Assembly (NCBI GenBank): GCA_046351095.1
Contig: JAXLZC010000001.1
Location: forward strand, 1,922,001 to 1,986,000
Length of the DNA: 64,000 nt
DNA from: BQWY01 sp046351095
Lineage (GTDB): Bacteria; Nitrospirota; Nitrospiria; Nitrospirales; Nitrospiraceae
Direction of reading: 5' to 3'
Position numbers and translations under genes: made by a program. This document shows, in pieces, positions 1 through 7,804 of the stretch (position 1 is its first letter; each line of letters starts with the position of its first letter). The notes below the pieces were generated by a model. That model was not told where the DNA came from and did not search any database. It saw only the letters and a program-made list of their open reading frames with translations.

Positions 1-210
1 TCGCTGCTGCGACTCGGACAGCGCCGGCAACCGGCCGGCAGGCGTTTCGCGAACCACACCGCGCGACCACCTGAGTCGCTCCGTGAGCGTCTGCCAAAGG
101 TCGTGATACGTAGACCGAAGTCGTTGCGAAAGCGAGTAGTCGGCGAGCAGCTGTTGCGGCGCCGTAGGGAGCGGCGTCGGACGATCGAACGTCTGTCGTG
201 AGGCGGACAT
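1..210 (-). CDS. N-terminal fragment of unknown protein (C-terminus off window)
   Basis: The frame is open from an ATG at 210 to the window edge, giving 70 codons with no stop. The protein begins MSASRQTFDRPTPLP and is rich in Arg, Gln and Ser. No domain is recognisable in the visible part. It starts 24 bases after the stop of the upstream HD-GYP-like gene, so the two are probably co-transcribed. No strong ribosome binding site is seen; an AGGA lies about 18 bases upstream. It could be another regulatory protein, but the function is unknown. Confidence 0.5.
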   Translation of the reverse strand, partial: MSASRQTFDRPTPLPTAPQQLLADYSLSQRLRSTYHDLWQTLTERLRWSRGVVRETPAGRLPALSESQQR

Positions 211-234
211 GCGCGGTGTGTGGCGTCGTCCTGG

Positions 235-1479
235 TTACGCGTCCGCGCCGAAGGCCGGAAGTTCGTCGGCCGCTTTGAGCACATGCGCAATCGAGCGCAC
301 AGGCCCGGAAGGATCTTGCTGCATCAGATCCACGCGCACGGGCATCGGCAGCGACTCGCCGTTCGCCGCATGCGTCACATAAATCACCGGCAGGTGCAGA
401 TGTTCCGGATTCAGGTCCGCGATTACGCCACGTTCGCCCGTATTCAACTGCACGGCGCTGTAGACGGGGAACACCCCGACGCGTTTGATGAACAATTGGA
501 CCAACTTCACGTCCAGCGTGCCTTCCTTCGCAAGACGATAGAGCTGCTGCAACGCCTCATGCGGCGGCACCGGCGTGCGCCCGCCGAAGCCGCTGATGAG
601 CTCGTCGTACTGATCGGCCACCATCACGATCCGGCTGGCCTGGCAAATCCACTCGGGGTGCAGATCGTCGGGATATCCGGTGCGATTCAGGTAGACGTGA
701 TGTTCGGCCACGATCCGGCGGACGTCCAGCGCAAACCCGCCTTGCCGCTCGATATCGACCGCGCCGCGTTTCCCATGCTCTTCGTACAGTTTTCGTTCTT
801 TGGCCGCGAGCGGTCGGGAGCTGTTGTGCACACGCGCCAACAACGCGGAGGGCACCCGCACCAACCCGACGTCATGGAGCAACGCACCGATCGCCAACTC
901 TTGCAACGCCAATAAGTTGAGCCCCAACGCCTGCCCGAGAATCATGGAGAAGGTACAGACCGACATGGCATGTTGGCCCAACTGCGGGGACGTATCGCGA
1001 GCGCGACTCATCGCGGCGAACAACGCGGGATTGGTGAGCGTGCGCGTGACGATCGCGATTTCCTGCGCCGCTTCGTGCGCTTCCTGCGGATCGACGGCGC
1101 CGGTGGCGGAAATGTTGTCGAACAGGCAATGGACCGTGCGCTCAAGTTTCTGTCGCGCGGCCGTCGCCTCCTTGAGCGTCTTCGCCATACCCTCCAGCGA
1201 CTTGGGAAGCGCGATCAGCGACGGCGCCGGACCGGAGAGCGTCGAGTCGGTCGCCATGTCGAGGAGTTCCGGCGTTTCCTCATCCGCCGACACATCGCGG
1301 CCACGCGACGTGTCGATATCGACGGCGGTGACGCCGCTCCGTTTCAAGCGCTCAATGTCCATCGTGGAATCGATGGAATATTTCCGCCGGAGAAACGGTG
1401 TCCGGAACCAGGAACGGTCCGTCCCCGTGACGAACATGCCGACTTGCAACTCTGCGATGGCGATCCGTTTCGTACTCAC
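235..1479 (-). CDS. DUF3391 + HD-GYP-like domain protein
   Basis: This 414-residue protein has an N-terminal DUF3391-type region (about residues 1-130, with VGMFVTGTDRSW) and a C-terminal HD-GYP-like domain. Metal-site motifs are HDVG at 202-205, HGKRG at 235-239 and HH followed by GYP at 260-270. Canonical HD-GYP proteins carry HDIGK and HHE..DG.GYP; here the Lys after HDxG is Leu and the Glu after HH is Val, so cyclic-di-GMP hydrolysis may be weakened or lost. The family degrades cyclic di-GMP or acts as a sensor of it. The start is GTG, with AGGA five bases before it. The gene is probably co-transcribed with the partial gene at 210. Confidence 0.85.
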   Translation of the reverse strand: MSTKRIAIAELQVGMFVTGTDRSWFRTPFLRRKYSIDSTMDIERLKRSGVTAVDIDTSRGRDVSADEETPELLDMATDSTLSGPAPSLIALPKSLEGMAKTLKEATAARQKLERTVHCLFDNISATGAVDPQEAHEAAQEIAIVTRTLTNPALFAAMSRARDTSPQLGQHAMSVCTFSMILGQALGLNLLALQELAIGALLHDVGLVRVPSALLARVHNSSRPLAAKERKLYEEHGKRGAVDIERQGGFALDVRRIVAEHHVYLNRTGYPDDLHPEWICQASRIVMVADQYDELISGFGGRTPVPPHEALQQLYRLAKEGTLDVKLVQLFIKRVGVFPVYSAVQLNTGERGVIADLNPEHLHLPVIYVTHAANGESLPMPVRVDLMQQDPSGPVRSIAHVLKAADELPAFGADA

Positions 1480-1756
1480 GAAAGTCCTATGTTAGGTGCA
1501 ACGCATGTCTGCCCGTTGCTGTATCGGTCGGTTAGGATTCCCGCTTGAGTATTCGGGCACTATCGAGTCTGGTGTCGACACGTACACCTCACGCCATATA
1601 TCCAATGGACCTACGCGCCGAACCATCCGGACCTAGCCAAGACTGTTGCCGACCGCGTCACGCGACTCACACACGATCCATCGATGCTTGCATAGCATAG
1701 CGGTGCCGGAGTATCACCGTGCGTCGCCGAATGGTCACTCACGCTGAGGAGTCTCT

Positions 1757-2446
1757 GTGTCGATGCGTGTCGTCTGTCTCCAACATGTTCCCTTTGAAGG
1801 TCCGGGCGCGTTCGCGCCCCATCTCGCCTCGCGCGGCATCGCCGTGGAGTCGCATCTCGTCCCCGCCGTCGGGGTGCCGACCGATCCAGGCGATCTGCTT
1901 TTGATCATGGGCGGGCCGATGTCCGTAAACGACCCGGAGCCCTGGCTCGCCGACGAACTCCGATTCGTCCGCCGCACACTCGACGCCGGCCGGCCGGTGC
2001 TCGGTATCTGTCTCGGTAGCCAACTGATGGCGAAGGCGCTGGGCGCAACGGTACGCGGAGGGCGCGCGCTCGAACTCGGGATGACGCCCATCACGCTGAC
2101 CGATGCCGGCAAAGCAGATCCGGTCTTCGGGACATTGCCGACCACAGCCGAGGTGTTTGAATGGCACGGCGAAATTTTCGACCTGCCGCCAGACGCCGTA
2201 CCGCTGGCCGGATCGGCTGTCGCCCCGTTGCAGGCCTTTCGGTACGGAACTGCCGCCTACGGTCTGCTGTTCCACTTGGAAATGGACGACCCGGGCATGG
2301 CGTCGCTCTGTCGCGAATGTGCGCCGGATCTCACGCGCGCCGGCATCTCTGCCGACTCGTTGATCGCACGGGCGCGTCCGGAGTTGCCGCGTCTCCATCG
2401 CTGGGGCGCCGCGCTGCTCGACCATCTCCTCCCGCCTTCGCGTTGA
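1757..2446 (+). CDS. Class I glutamine amidotransferase-like protein
   Basis: This 229-residue stand-alone GATase domain resembles the GMP-synthase amidotransferase half. The nucleophile is Cys85 in GICLGSQL, and the catalytic His173 and Glu175 sit in FHLEMD, so the triad is complete. Such proteins hydrolyse glutamine or gamma-glutamyl compounds, but no partner synthetase is adjacent and the substrate is unknown. A GAGGAG lies 5 bases before a GTG at 1757 and 11 before an ATG at 1763; either could be the start. It is followed by dapL on the same strand, 89 bases on. Confidence 0.85.
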   Translation: MSMRVVCLQHVPFEGPGAFAPHLASRGIAVESHLVPAVGVPTDPGDLLLIMGGPMSVNDPEPWLADELRFVRRTLDAGRPVLGICLGSQLMAKALGATVRGGRALELGMTPITLTDAGKADPVFGTLPTTAEVFEWHGEIFDLPPDAVPLAGSAVAPLQAFRYGTAAYGLLFHLEMDDPGMASLCRECAPDLTRAGISADSLIARARPELPRLHRWGAALLDHLLPPSR

Positions 2447-2472
2447 ATAGCGGAGGCATTCTGCTGTACCTT
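2443..2472 (+). promoter_or_regulatory. Possible sigma-70 promoter of dapL
   Basis: TTGAAT (2443-2448), an 18-base spacer and TACCTT (2467-2472) lie just upstream of dapL. They overlap the end of the GATase gene. The match to consensus is moderate. Confidence 0.4.
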
Positions 2473-2535
2473 TGACCCTTCGTGCGCATGACCAGCGACG
2501 CACCTCTGCGCCGCGAACCAAGGAGCCTTCACCGC

Positions 2536-3711
2536 ATGTCCGGACTTCAGATCGATTACGCCACTCGCATCAAGACCTTGCCGCCGTATTTGTTTGCGGC
2601 CATCGATAAAATGAAACAGGAGGCCATCGCGCGCGGGGTCGACATCATCAACCTCGGCGTGGGCGATCCCGATTTGCCGACGCCGCAGCCGATCATCGAT
2701 CGGCTCAAGCTGGCCGCCGCGGAAGCGCGCAACCATCAATATCCGTCCTACGAAGGGATGCTGACGTTCCGTCAGTCGGTGGCCGGGTGGTACAAGCGCC
2801 GTTTCAACGTGACGCTCGACCCGGCGGGTGAAGTGCTGACCCTGATCGGCTCGAAGGAAGGCATCGGCCACGTGCCGCTCGCGTTTATCGACCCAGGCGA
2901 TGTGGTGTTGGTTCCCAGCCCCGGTTATCCCGTCTACCCCGTGGCGACCGCGTTTGCGGGCGGGACATCGCACATCATGCCGCTCACTAAGGAAAACGGC
3001 TTTCTGCCGGACCTCGAGGCGATTCCACGCGACGTGGCCCGCAAGGCGAAGTTGATGTTCCTCAATTCGCCGAACAATCCGACCTCGGTGGTGGCATCGA
3101 AGGCCTACTTCCAGAAGGTCGTCGCCTTCGCGCAGGAGCACAACATCATCGTTTGCCACGACGCGGCCTATTCGGAAATTTATTACGACGGGCAACCGCC
3201 CGCCAGCTTCCTCGAAGCCGAGGGCGCAAAGGATGTGGGCATCGAATTCCACTCGCTCTCGAAGACCTTCAACATGACCGGTTGGCGTATCGGCTTTGCG
3301 GTCGGCAACAAGCAGGTGTTGGCGGGATTGGGGAAGGTGAAGAGCAATCTCGATTCGGGCGCCTTCCAGGCGATCCAAGAAGCGGGTATGTCGGCGCTCG
3401 ACTCCGGCGACTACTTAGTGGACGGCTTGCGAAAGATTTACCAGGAACGGCGCGACGTGTTCGTGCCCGGCCTCCGGCAATTGGGCCTGGACGTCGGATT
3501 GCCGCCTGCGGCCTTCTACGTGTGGATCGGCGTGCCGAAGGGCTACACCTCCGCATCGTTCACCGCGCATCTACTGGAAAAGACCGGCATCGTCAGCACG
3601 CCGGGCAACGGCTTCGGCGCGCCCGGCGAAGGGTATGTTCGCATGACGTTGACGACCAGCAAGGAACGGCTGTCCGAAGCGCTGGACCGTATGCGGAAGA
3701 CCGGATTCTAA
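2536..3711 (+). CDS. dapL: LL-diaminopimelate aminotransferase
   Basis: DapL converts tetrahydrodipicolinate directly to LL-diaminopimelate using glutamate, replacing DapC/DapD/DapE in lysine and peptidoglycan precursor synthesis. The 391-residue protein is a fold-type I PLP enzyme: NLGVGDPDLPTP near residue 39, NSPNNPT near 178, Asp209 and Tyr212 for PLP, and the Schiff-base Lys243 in SLSKTFNMTGW. The ATG at 2536 is preceded by AAGGAG with a 10-base gap. An in-frame GTG at 2482 would only add a basic, non-conserved leader. Its pathway partners dapA, dapB and lysA are at 15.8-18.8 kb. A strong hairpin follows the stop codon. Confidence 0.95.
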   Translation: MSGLQIDYATRIKTLPPYLFAAIDKMKQEAIARGVDIINLGVGDPDLPTPQPIIDRLKLAAAEARNHQYPSYEGMLTFRQSVAGWYKRRFNVTLDPAGEVLTLIGSKEGIGHVPLAFIDPGDVVLVPSPGYPVYPVATAFAGGTSHIMPLTKENGFLPDLEAIPRDVARKAKLMFLNSPNNPTSVVASKAYFQKVVAFAQEHNIIVCHDAAYSEIYYDGQPPASFLEAEGAKDVGIEFHSLSKTFNMTGWRIGFAVGNKQVLAGLGKVKSNLDSGAFQAIQEAGMSALDSGDYLVDGLRKIYQERRDVFVPGLRQLGLDVGLPPAAFYVWIGVPKGYTSASFTAHLLEKTGIVSTPGNGFGAPGEGYVRMTLTTSKERLSEALDRMRKTGF

Positions 3712-3732
3712 AAGTTCTTTCGTGCTCGACGA

Positions 3733-3767
3733 GTCGTGACGCAACCTCCTGGAGGCTGTGTCACGAC
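3733..3767 (+). terminator. Strong hairpin between dapL and folK
   Basis: GTCGTGAC at 3733-3740 pairs perfectly with GTCACGAC at 3760-3767. The inner bases continue pairing through a G-T wobble and one mismatch to a CCTCC/GGAGG tip, about 16 pairs in all. It begins 21 bases after the dapL stop. No T-run follows. It could end dapL transcripts or attenuate transcription into folK-panC. Confidence 0.65.
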
Positions 3768-3812
3768 AAGATCGAACAGGTCTCGACTCTCACCACCACG
3801 ACCTCCCGCTGC

Positions 3813-4388
3813 ATGCGCGAAACGGCTTTCATCGCGTTCGGGTCGAACCAGGGCGACCGCCTCGATTATTGCTCGCGCGCCATCACGCTGCTCACCCTGT
3901 TGCCCCATTCGACCGTCACGGCTATCTCGTCGTGGTACGAAACGGAACCGGTCGAAGACGGGCGACATCCTGGGCCGGAGTGGTTTCTGAACGGCGTCGT
4001 GCGAGTGGACACCGATATCACGCCGCGTAGCCTGCTGCAGATTCTCCAAGAGATCGAATCGGCACTCGGCCGGGATGCGGACGACCGTGGAGGACCGCGC
4101 ACAATCGACCTCGACCTGCTGTTCTACGGTACTCGTGTGCTCGACGAGCGCGACCTGACGATCCCGCATCCGCGATTACACGAGCGGCGATTTGTGCTCG
4201 CGCCGTTGGCTGAACTTGCGCCCGAGTGGATCCATCCGCGCCTCAACCTCACCGTCGCCGACCTCCTCGCTCGACTGCCAGCACAACCGACCGTTCGCTT
4301 GCTGTCGCCTCAACCGTCCCGTTCGCACTGGTTGCCCGACGGCGTGCCGACCTGCTCCACCGGTCCGCGCACGGGTACTGCACCATGA
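3813..4388 (+). CDS. folK: 6-hydroxymethyl-7,8-dihydropterin pyrophosphokinase (HPPK)
   Basis: FolK transfers pyrophosphate from ATP to 6-hydroxymethyl-dihydropterin in folate synthesis. The 191-residue protein has the family signatures in order: IAFGSNQGD near the start, a WFLNGVV segment, the metal/ATP motif GGPRTIDLDLLFYG, and IPHPRLHERRFVLAPLAELAP. The ATG at 3813 is the first plausible one, but there is no visible ribosome binding site. An upstream non-ATG start cannot be excluded. Its stop overlaps the panC start as ATGA, so the two are translationally coupled. The C-terminal tail of about 30 residues is poorly conserved. Confidence 0.9.
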   Translation: MRETAFIAFGSNQGDRLDYCSRAITLLTLLPHSTVTAISSWYETEPVEDGRHPGPEWFLNGVVRVDTDITPRSLLQILQEIESALGRDADDRGGPRTIDLDLLFYGTRVLDERDLTIPHPRLHERRFVLAPLAELAPEWIHPRLNLTVADLLARLPAQPTVRLLSPQPSRSHWLPDGVPTCSTGPRTGTAP

Positions 4389-5242
4389 ACATTCTTCGGC
4401 GCCCATCCGCCATGACCGCCTGGAGCCGTGCGCTCCGCCGCGAAGGGGTGACGATCGGATTCGTCCCGACGATGGGTGCGCTACACGAGGGGCACCGTGC
4501 GCTCATCCGCGCGGCGCGGCTGACCTGCGACGCCGTGGTGGTCAGTATTTTTGTGAATCCGACGCAGTTCGGCCCGAAAGAAGATCTGTCGCGTTACCCG
4601 CGACCCTTTGCGAAAGATGTCCGGCTCTGTCGTGCGGAAGGTGTGGACGCGGTCTACGCGCCGACGGTGGCAGCCATATACCCGGAGGGGTTTCAAACGG
4701 CGATTCACCTCCCGCAACTCGCGGCACGATGGGAAGGGGCGATCCGCCCGCATCATTTTTCCGGCGTCGCCACAGTCGTCACCAAACTCTTGGCGACGGT
4801 GCAACCGGATCGAGCCATCTTCGGGCAGAAAGATTTTCAGCAATGCGCCGTGGTCCGGCAGTTGGTGGCAGACCTGAATCTGCCTTGCCGCATCGACGTC
4901 CATCCCACGGTTCGCGAAGCCGACGGACTGGCGCTCAGTTCGCGCAACGTCTACCTATCGGCGTCCGCACGTGCGCAGGCACCGGTCCTTGCCCGGGCGT
5001 TGCGACAGGGCGCGACGTTGGTTCGAGCCGGCGGGAAAAGCGTCGGCGCGATACACAAGGCGATGACGCGAATCTGCAAAACCGAACCCGGCGTCACAGT
5101 CGATTACCTCGCCCTCTGCAACCCTGCCACCCTCGAACCGCTGACGCGTCTCGCGCTGCCGGCGGTGCTCCTGGGCGCCATCCGCCTTGACGGCGTACGC
5201 CTCATCGACAACCTGCTCGTCACGACACGCGGCGTTCGCTGA
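4385..5242 (+). CDS. panC: Pantothenate synthetase
   Basis: PanC condenses pantoate and beta-alanine with ATP to give pantothenate, the coenzyme A precursor. The 285-residue protein has the nucleotidyltransferase motif FVPTMGALHEGH (HxGH at 34-37), SIFVNPTQFGPKEDLSRYPR, FGQKDFQQ and READGLALSSRN, all typical of the family. The ATG at 4385 overlaps the folK stop (ATGA), which fixes the start. The folK-panC pairing couples two vitamin pathways. The genes downstream are on the opposite strand. Confidence 0.95.
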   Translation: MNILRRPSAMTAWSRALRREGVTIGFVPTMGALHEGHRALIRAARLTCDAVVVSIFVNPTQFGPKEDLSRYPRPFAKDVRLCRAEGVDAVYAPTVAAIYPEGFQTAIHLPQLAARWEGAIRPHHFSGVATVVTKLLATVQPDRAIFGQKDFQQCAVVRQLVADLNLPCRIDVHPTVREADGLALSSRNVYLSASARAQAPVLARALRQGATLVRAGGKSVGAIHKAMTRICKTEPGVTVDYLALCNPATLEPLTRLALPAVLLGAIRLDGVRLIDNLLVTTRGVR

Positions 5243-5311
5243 CGCACCACACGCCCTACATGCCGATCTGGGCGCGCCTCAACGGATCTCGCCACGCACG
5301 CAGGCGGCGCG

Positions 5312-5827
5312 TTATGTCTGGGGGTTGAGTTCGACCGTCTGATTGGTGGTAAGCAGCAGCCCGTGGATGAAGCGGCTGAGACGCGCCTTTTCCTCTCGGT
5401 CGAGTTCCAAAAATTGGATGCCGACGGAATTGCGCCGAACTGTCCTGACCATGGCTGTGCCGACGGAGATGCTAGGGTCTTGCTCGCCGGCTTGGAGTTG
5501 TATCCCGAGAAAGGTGCCCATCGGCAACGGCGACTCCATCCGTACCGTGCAGCCGCCCATGGAGATATCGAGGATCATTTCCTTCGGAGTCAGCAGATCC
5601 GTCACCAGCGTGGCCCAACAGGAGGTCGACAGCCGTTTGTATTGGCGACGGTCGAAGGCCTGCGACGTGTCGCCCGCGCCGGGTCGGAAGGCGCGGAACT
5701 GATGCGTGCAGAGTTGGCAACGGAACGGGTAGATGCGCAAAAACTGCAGCACGGCCTCGCCGAACGTCGGCTGGTGAATGACGCGAATGAATGTGGTCCC
5801 ACATTGGGGACAATGCGGTTCTCTCAT
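5312..5827 (-). CDS. PilZ-domain protein with N-terminal zinc ribbon
   Basis: This 171-residue protein starts with a four-cysteine zinc ribbon (Cys6, Cys9, Cys37, Cys40) and continues into a PilZ-like domain. The PilZ part has an RRQYKRLS segment, matching the RxxxR cyclic-di-GMP contact, and DISMGGCTVRM, matching the D/NxSxxG motif. It is therefore likely a cyclic-di-GMP receptor. It lies 4 bases after the MazG-like gene on the same strand, so it probably belongs to the rmuC-mazG transcript. Two further PilZ proteins lie at 40.9-41.8 kb. Confidence 0.85.
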   Translation of the reverse strand: MREPHCPQCGTTFIRVIHQPTFGEAVLQFLRIYPFRCQLCTHQFRAFRPGAGDTSQAFDRRQYKRLSTSCWATLVTDLLTPKEMILDISMGGCTVRMESPLPMGTFLGIQLQAGEQDPSISVGTAMVRTVRRNSVGIQFLELDREEKARLSRFIHGLLLTTNQTVELNPQT

Positions 5828-5831
5828 GGCC

Positions 5832-6254
5832 TCATCGACTCATGGGTTGGGGTTCAGAAACGAGCGCCTGCGACGGATCGGTCCATCCCTGCGCTTCGAG
5901 CATCGGTTCAACACGCGCCGGCGAGTAGGACGCGGGTTTGATCCATTTCCCGTCTTCTCGTTTGTGGCCACCGACTTTACTCATATTCGAACGGTGGACT
6001 TCGGCAAACACCGCCTCCATGTCCATCCCGCACGACACCGCCGTGCCGTAGACGACATACAGGAGGTCGGCCAGTTCCTTGGCGATCTGCGGGACGGAAC
6101 CCTCCGCCATCGCTTCACGCAATTCGGCAAACTCCTCATCGATCAGCCGCTCGCGGAGTCGACGCGTGGCATCGTCCGGCGCGCAGGGTGTCGACGCGAC
6201 CGCGACATCGAACGCGCGATGAAATGCCGCGACCGCTTCCTGCTCCTTGTTCAT
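5832..6254 (-). CDS. MazG-like nucleotide pyrophosphohydrolase family protein
   Basis: This 140-residue protein has an all-alpha NTP-pyrophosphohydrolase pattern: EEFAE at 40-44 and ELADLLYVV from Glu60, with Asp63 in the ExxD metal position. The family cleaves nucleoside triphosphates to monophosphate and pyrophosphate; which nucleotide cannot be told. The start at 6254 is chosen because ATG overlaps the rmuC stop as ATGA and has GGGAG 8 bases upstream. An in-frame ATG at 6269 is less likely. The neighbours rmuC and the PilZ gene are on the same strand. Confidence 0.75.
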   Translation of the reverse strand: MNKEQEAVAAFHRAFDVAVASTPCAPDDATRRLRERLIDEEFAELREAMAEGSVPQIAKELADLLYVVYGTAVSCGMDMEAVFAEVHRSNMSKVGGHKREDGKWIKPASYSPARVEPMLEAQGWTDPSQALVSEPQPMSR

Positions 6255-7687
6255 GACAGACGCTCCCATTCTCCGCTCATGACGGGTGCGAGGGTTTTCG
6301 GCATGGCCTCGATGCCGTCCACTACCGGCACATCGCGATCGGACGCGATACCCAGGTCCTTAAATTTTCGAGCCGACGGCAACACACGCGATTCGAGCGA
6401 CCCGACCGCCTTGTTGTAGGCCCCCACACTTTTCCCTAAGGCTGCTCCAATATCGTTTAGGTGTTCGGCCAACACGGCCATCCGCTCGTACAGGTCCTTG
6501 CCCAGGCGCCCTGCTTCCTGTGCATGCGCCGTCAACTGTTCCTGGCGCCATCCGTAAGCGACCGCGCGAAGCAGCGCCATCAACGTCGTAGGGGTAGCCA
6601 CCACAACGCCGCGCGCGAACCCGTCTTCGATCAACGAGGGATCCAATTCCAGCGCCGCGCCGAGAAACTGCTCGCCCGGCAAAAACAACACGACAAACTC
6701 CGGCGCCTGCGCGAACTGGGTCCAATAGGCCTTGAGGCTCAACTCGTCGAGGCGCGAGCGAATCTGTGCCGCATGCTGCTTCATACGCTCGAGTCGCTGC
6801 GTATCGTCCACCGCTTCCATCGCTTCGAGATAGGCGCTCAGGACCGCCTTCGCATCCACCACGACTTGGCGACCGCCCGGCAATTGCACGACCATGTCCG
6901 GACGCACACGCCCCTGCTCGCCGGTGACAGTTTCCTGCTCGATAAAATCGCAATGCGCCACCATTCCGGCCAATTCCGCCACGCGCTTGAGCGTGATTTC
7001 TCCCCAACGGCCGCGGACCGTCGGCGAGCGCAGCGCCTTCACCAATTGATGAGCCTGCTGCTGCAACGTCTGCTGCGATTCAGCCAACCCTTTTAAATGT
7101 TGATCGAGGCCGCCGTAGGCGACCTGTCGCGATTCTTCGATCTGGCGCACCTGCTGTTCGTACCGCGCCAAGGCGTCCTGAAGCGGCTTCACCACCTCGT
7201 CGATAGCCTGTTGTCGTTGAACCAAGTCGCCCTTGGCCTCCGCCTGTAATGTGTGGAAGGATGCCTTCGCCAAATCCAAAAACATGTCGTTGTTGCGTTG
7301 GAGCGCCTCGCCGGACAGCGCATGAAACGCTTCGAGTAAATCCTGCCGCGCCTGCGTCAGCGCCTGGCGTTGCTCGGCGATCCCCGCCACCGCCGCCTCG
7401 TGTCGCGCTTCGACGGTGGCGCGCGCCTGCTGCGCCTCGGCCAAGGCCTGCCGGACGGCTTCCAGTGTTGCGCGGTTTTCCGCGTCTTGCGCGCGAAGTA
7501 CCTCGACCAACGTCTCCGCGCGTTGCGTCCGTTCGGTGGCCTGCTGCAACGCCGTATATCCGGCCGCGTGGGCGCGCGATGTCGCCCACCACCACGCGGC
7601 GACTACGCTCACGGCGATCGTCAGAAGGGCTACGCCCAAGAGGAGAGTGGTGTCGACCATGGGTGCCAACTGGGACACGGCTGACAT
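6251..7687 (-). CDS. rmuC: RmuC family DNA recombination protein
   Basis: This 478-residue protein has one N-terminal membrane helix (about residues 13-32, LLLGVALLTIAVSVVAAWWW), a long Ala/Gln/Arg-rich coiled coil to about residue 190, and the conserved RmuC core. The core includes RGRWGEITLKR, RPDMVVQLPGG, DAKAVLSAYLEA and FLPGEQFL. RmuC proteins limit inversions and rearrangements at short inverted repeats in E. coli and resemble restriction-endonuclease-fold proteins. A second in-frame ATG at 7660 would shorten the N-terminus by nine residues; neither start has a clear ribosome binding site. The 3' end is coupled to the MazG-like gene. Confidence 0.9.
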   Translation of the reverse strand: MSAVSQLAPMVDTTLLLGVALLTIAVSVVAAWWWATSRAHAAGYTALQQATERTQRAETLVEVLRAQDAENRATLEAVRQALAEAQQARATVEARHEAAVAGIAEQRQALTQARQDLLEAFHALSGEALQRNNDMFLDLAKASFHTLQAEAKGDLVQRQQAIDEVVKPLQDALARYEQQVRQIEESRQVAYGGLDQHLKGLAESQQTLQQQAHQLVKALRSPTVRGRWGEITLKRVAELAGMVAHCDFIEQETVTGEQGRVRPDMVVQLPGGRQVVVDAKAVLSAYLEAMEAVDDTQRLERMKQHAAQIRSRLDELSLKAYWTQFAQAPEFVVLFLPGEQFLGAALELDPSLIEDGFARGVVVATPTTLMALLRAVAYGWRQEQLTAHAQEAGRLGKDLYERMAVLAEHLNDIGAALGKSVGAYNKAVGSLESRVLPSARKFKDLGIASDRDVPVVDGIEAMPKTLAPVMSGEWERLS

Positions 7688-7804
7688 GGTGGTGATACGT
7701 AGTGAGAAACGATGGGTCTTGTCCGCGTCGGCACAACCAGCCTACCGAAACGCGCCTCGGAGCGTCAAGCCGATCCAACGGTAACGAATCGTCAGGACGC
7801 TCTA

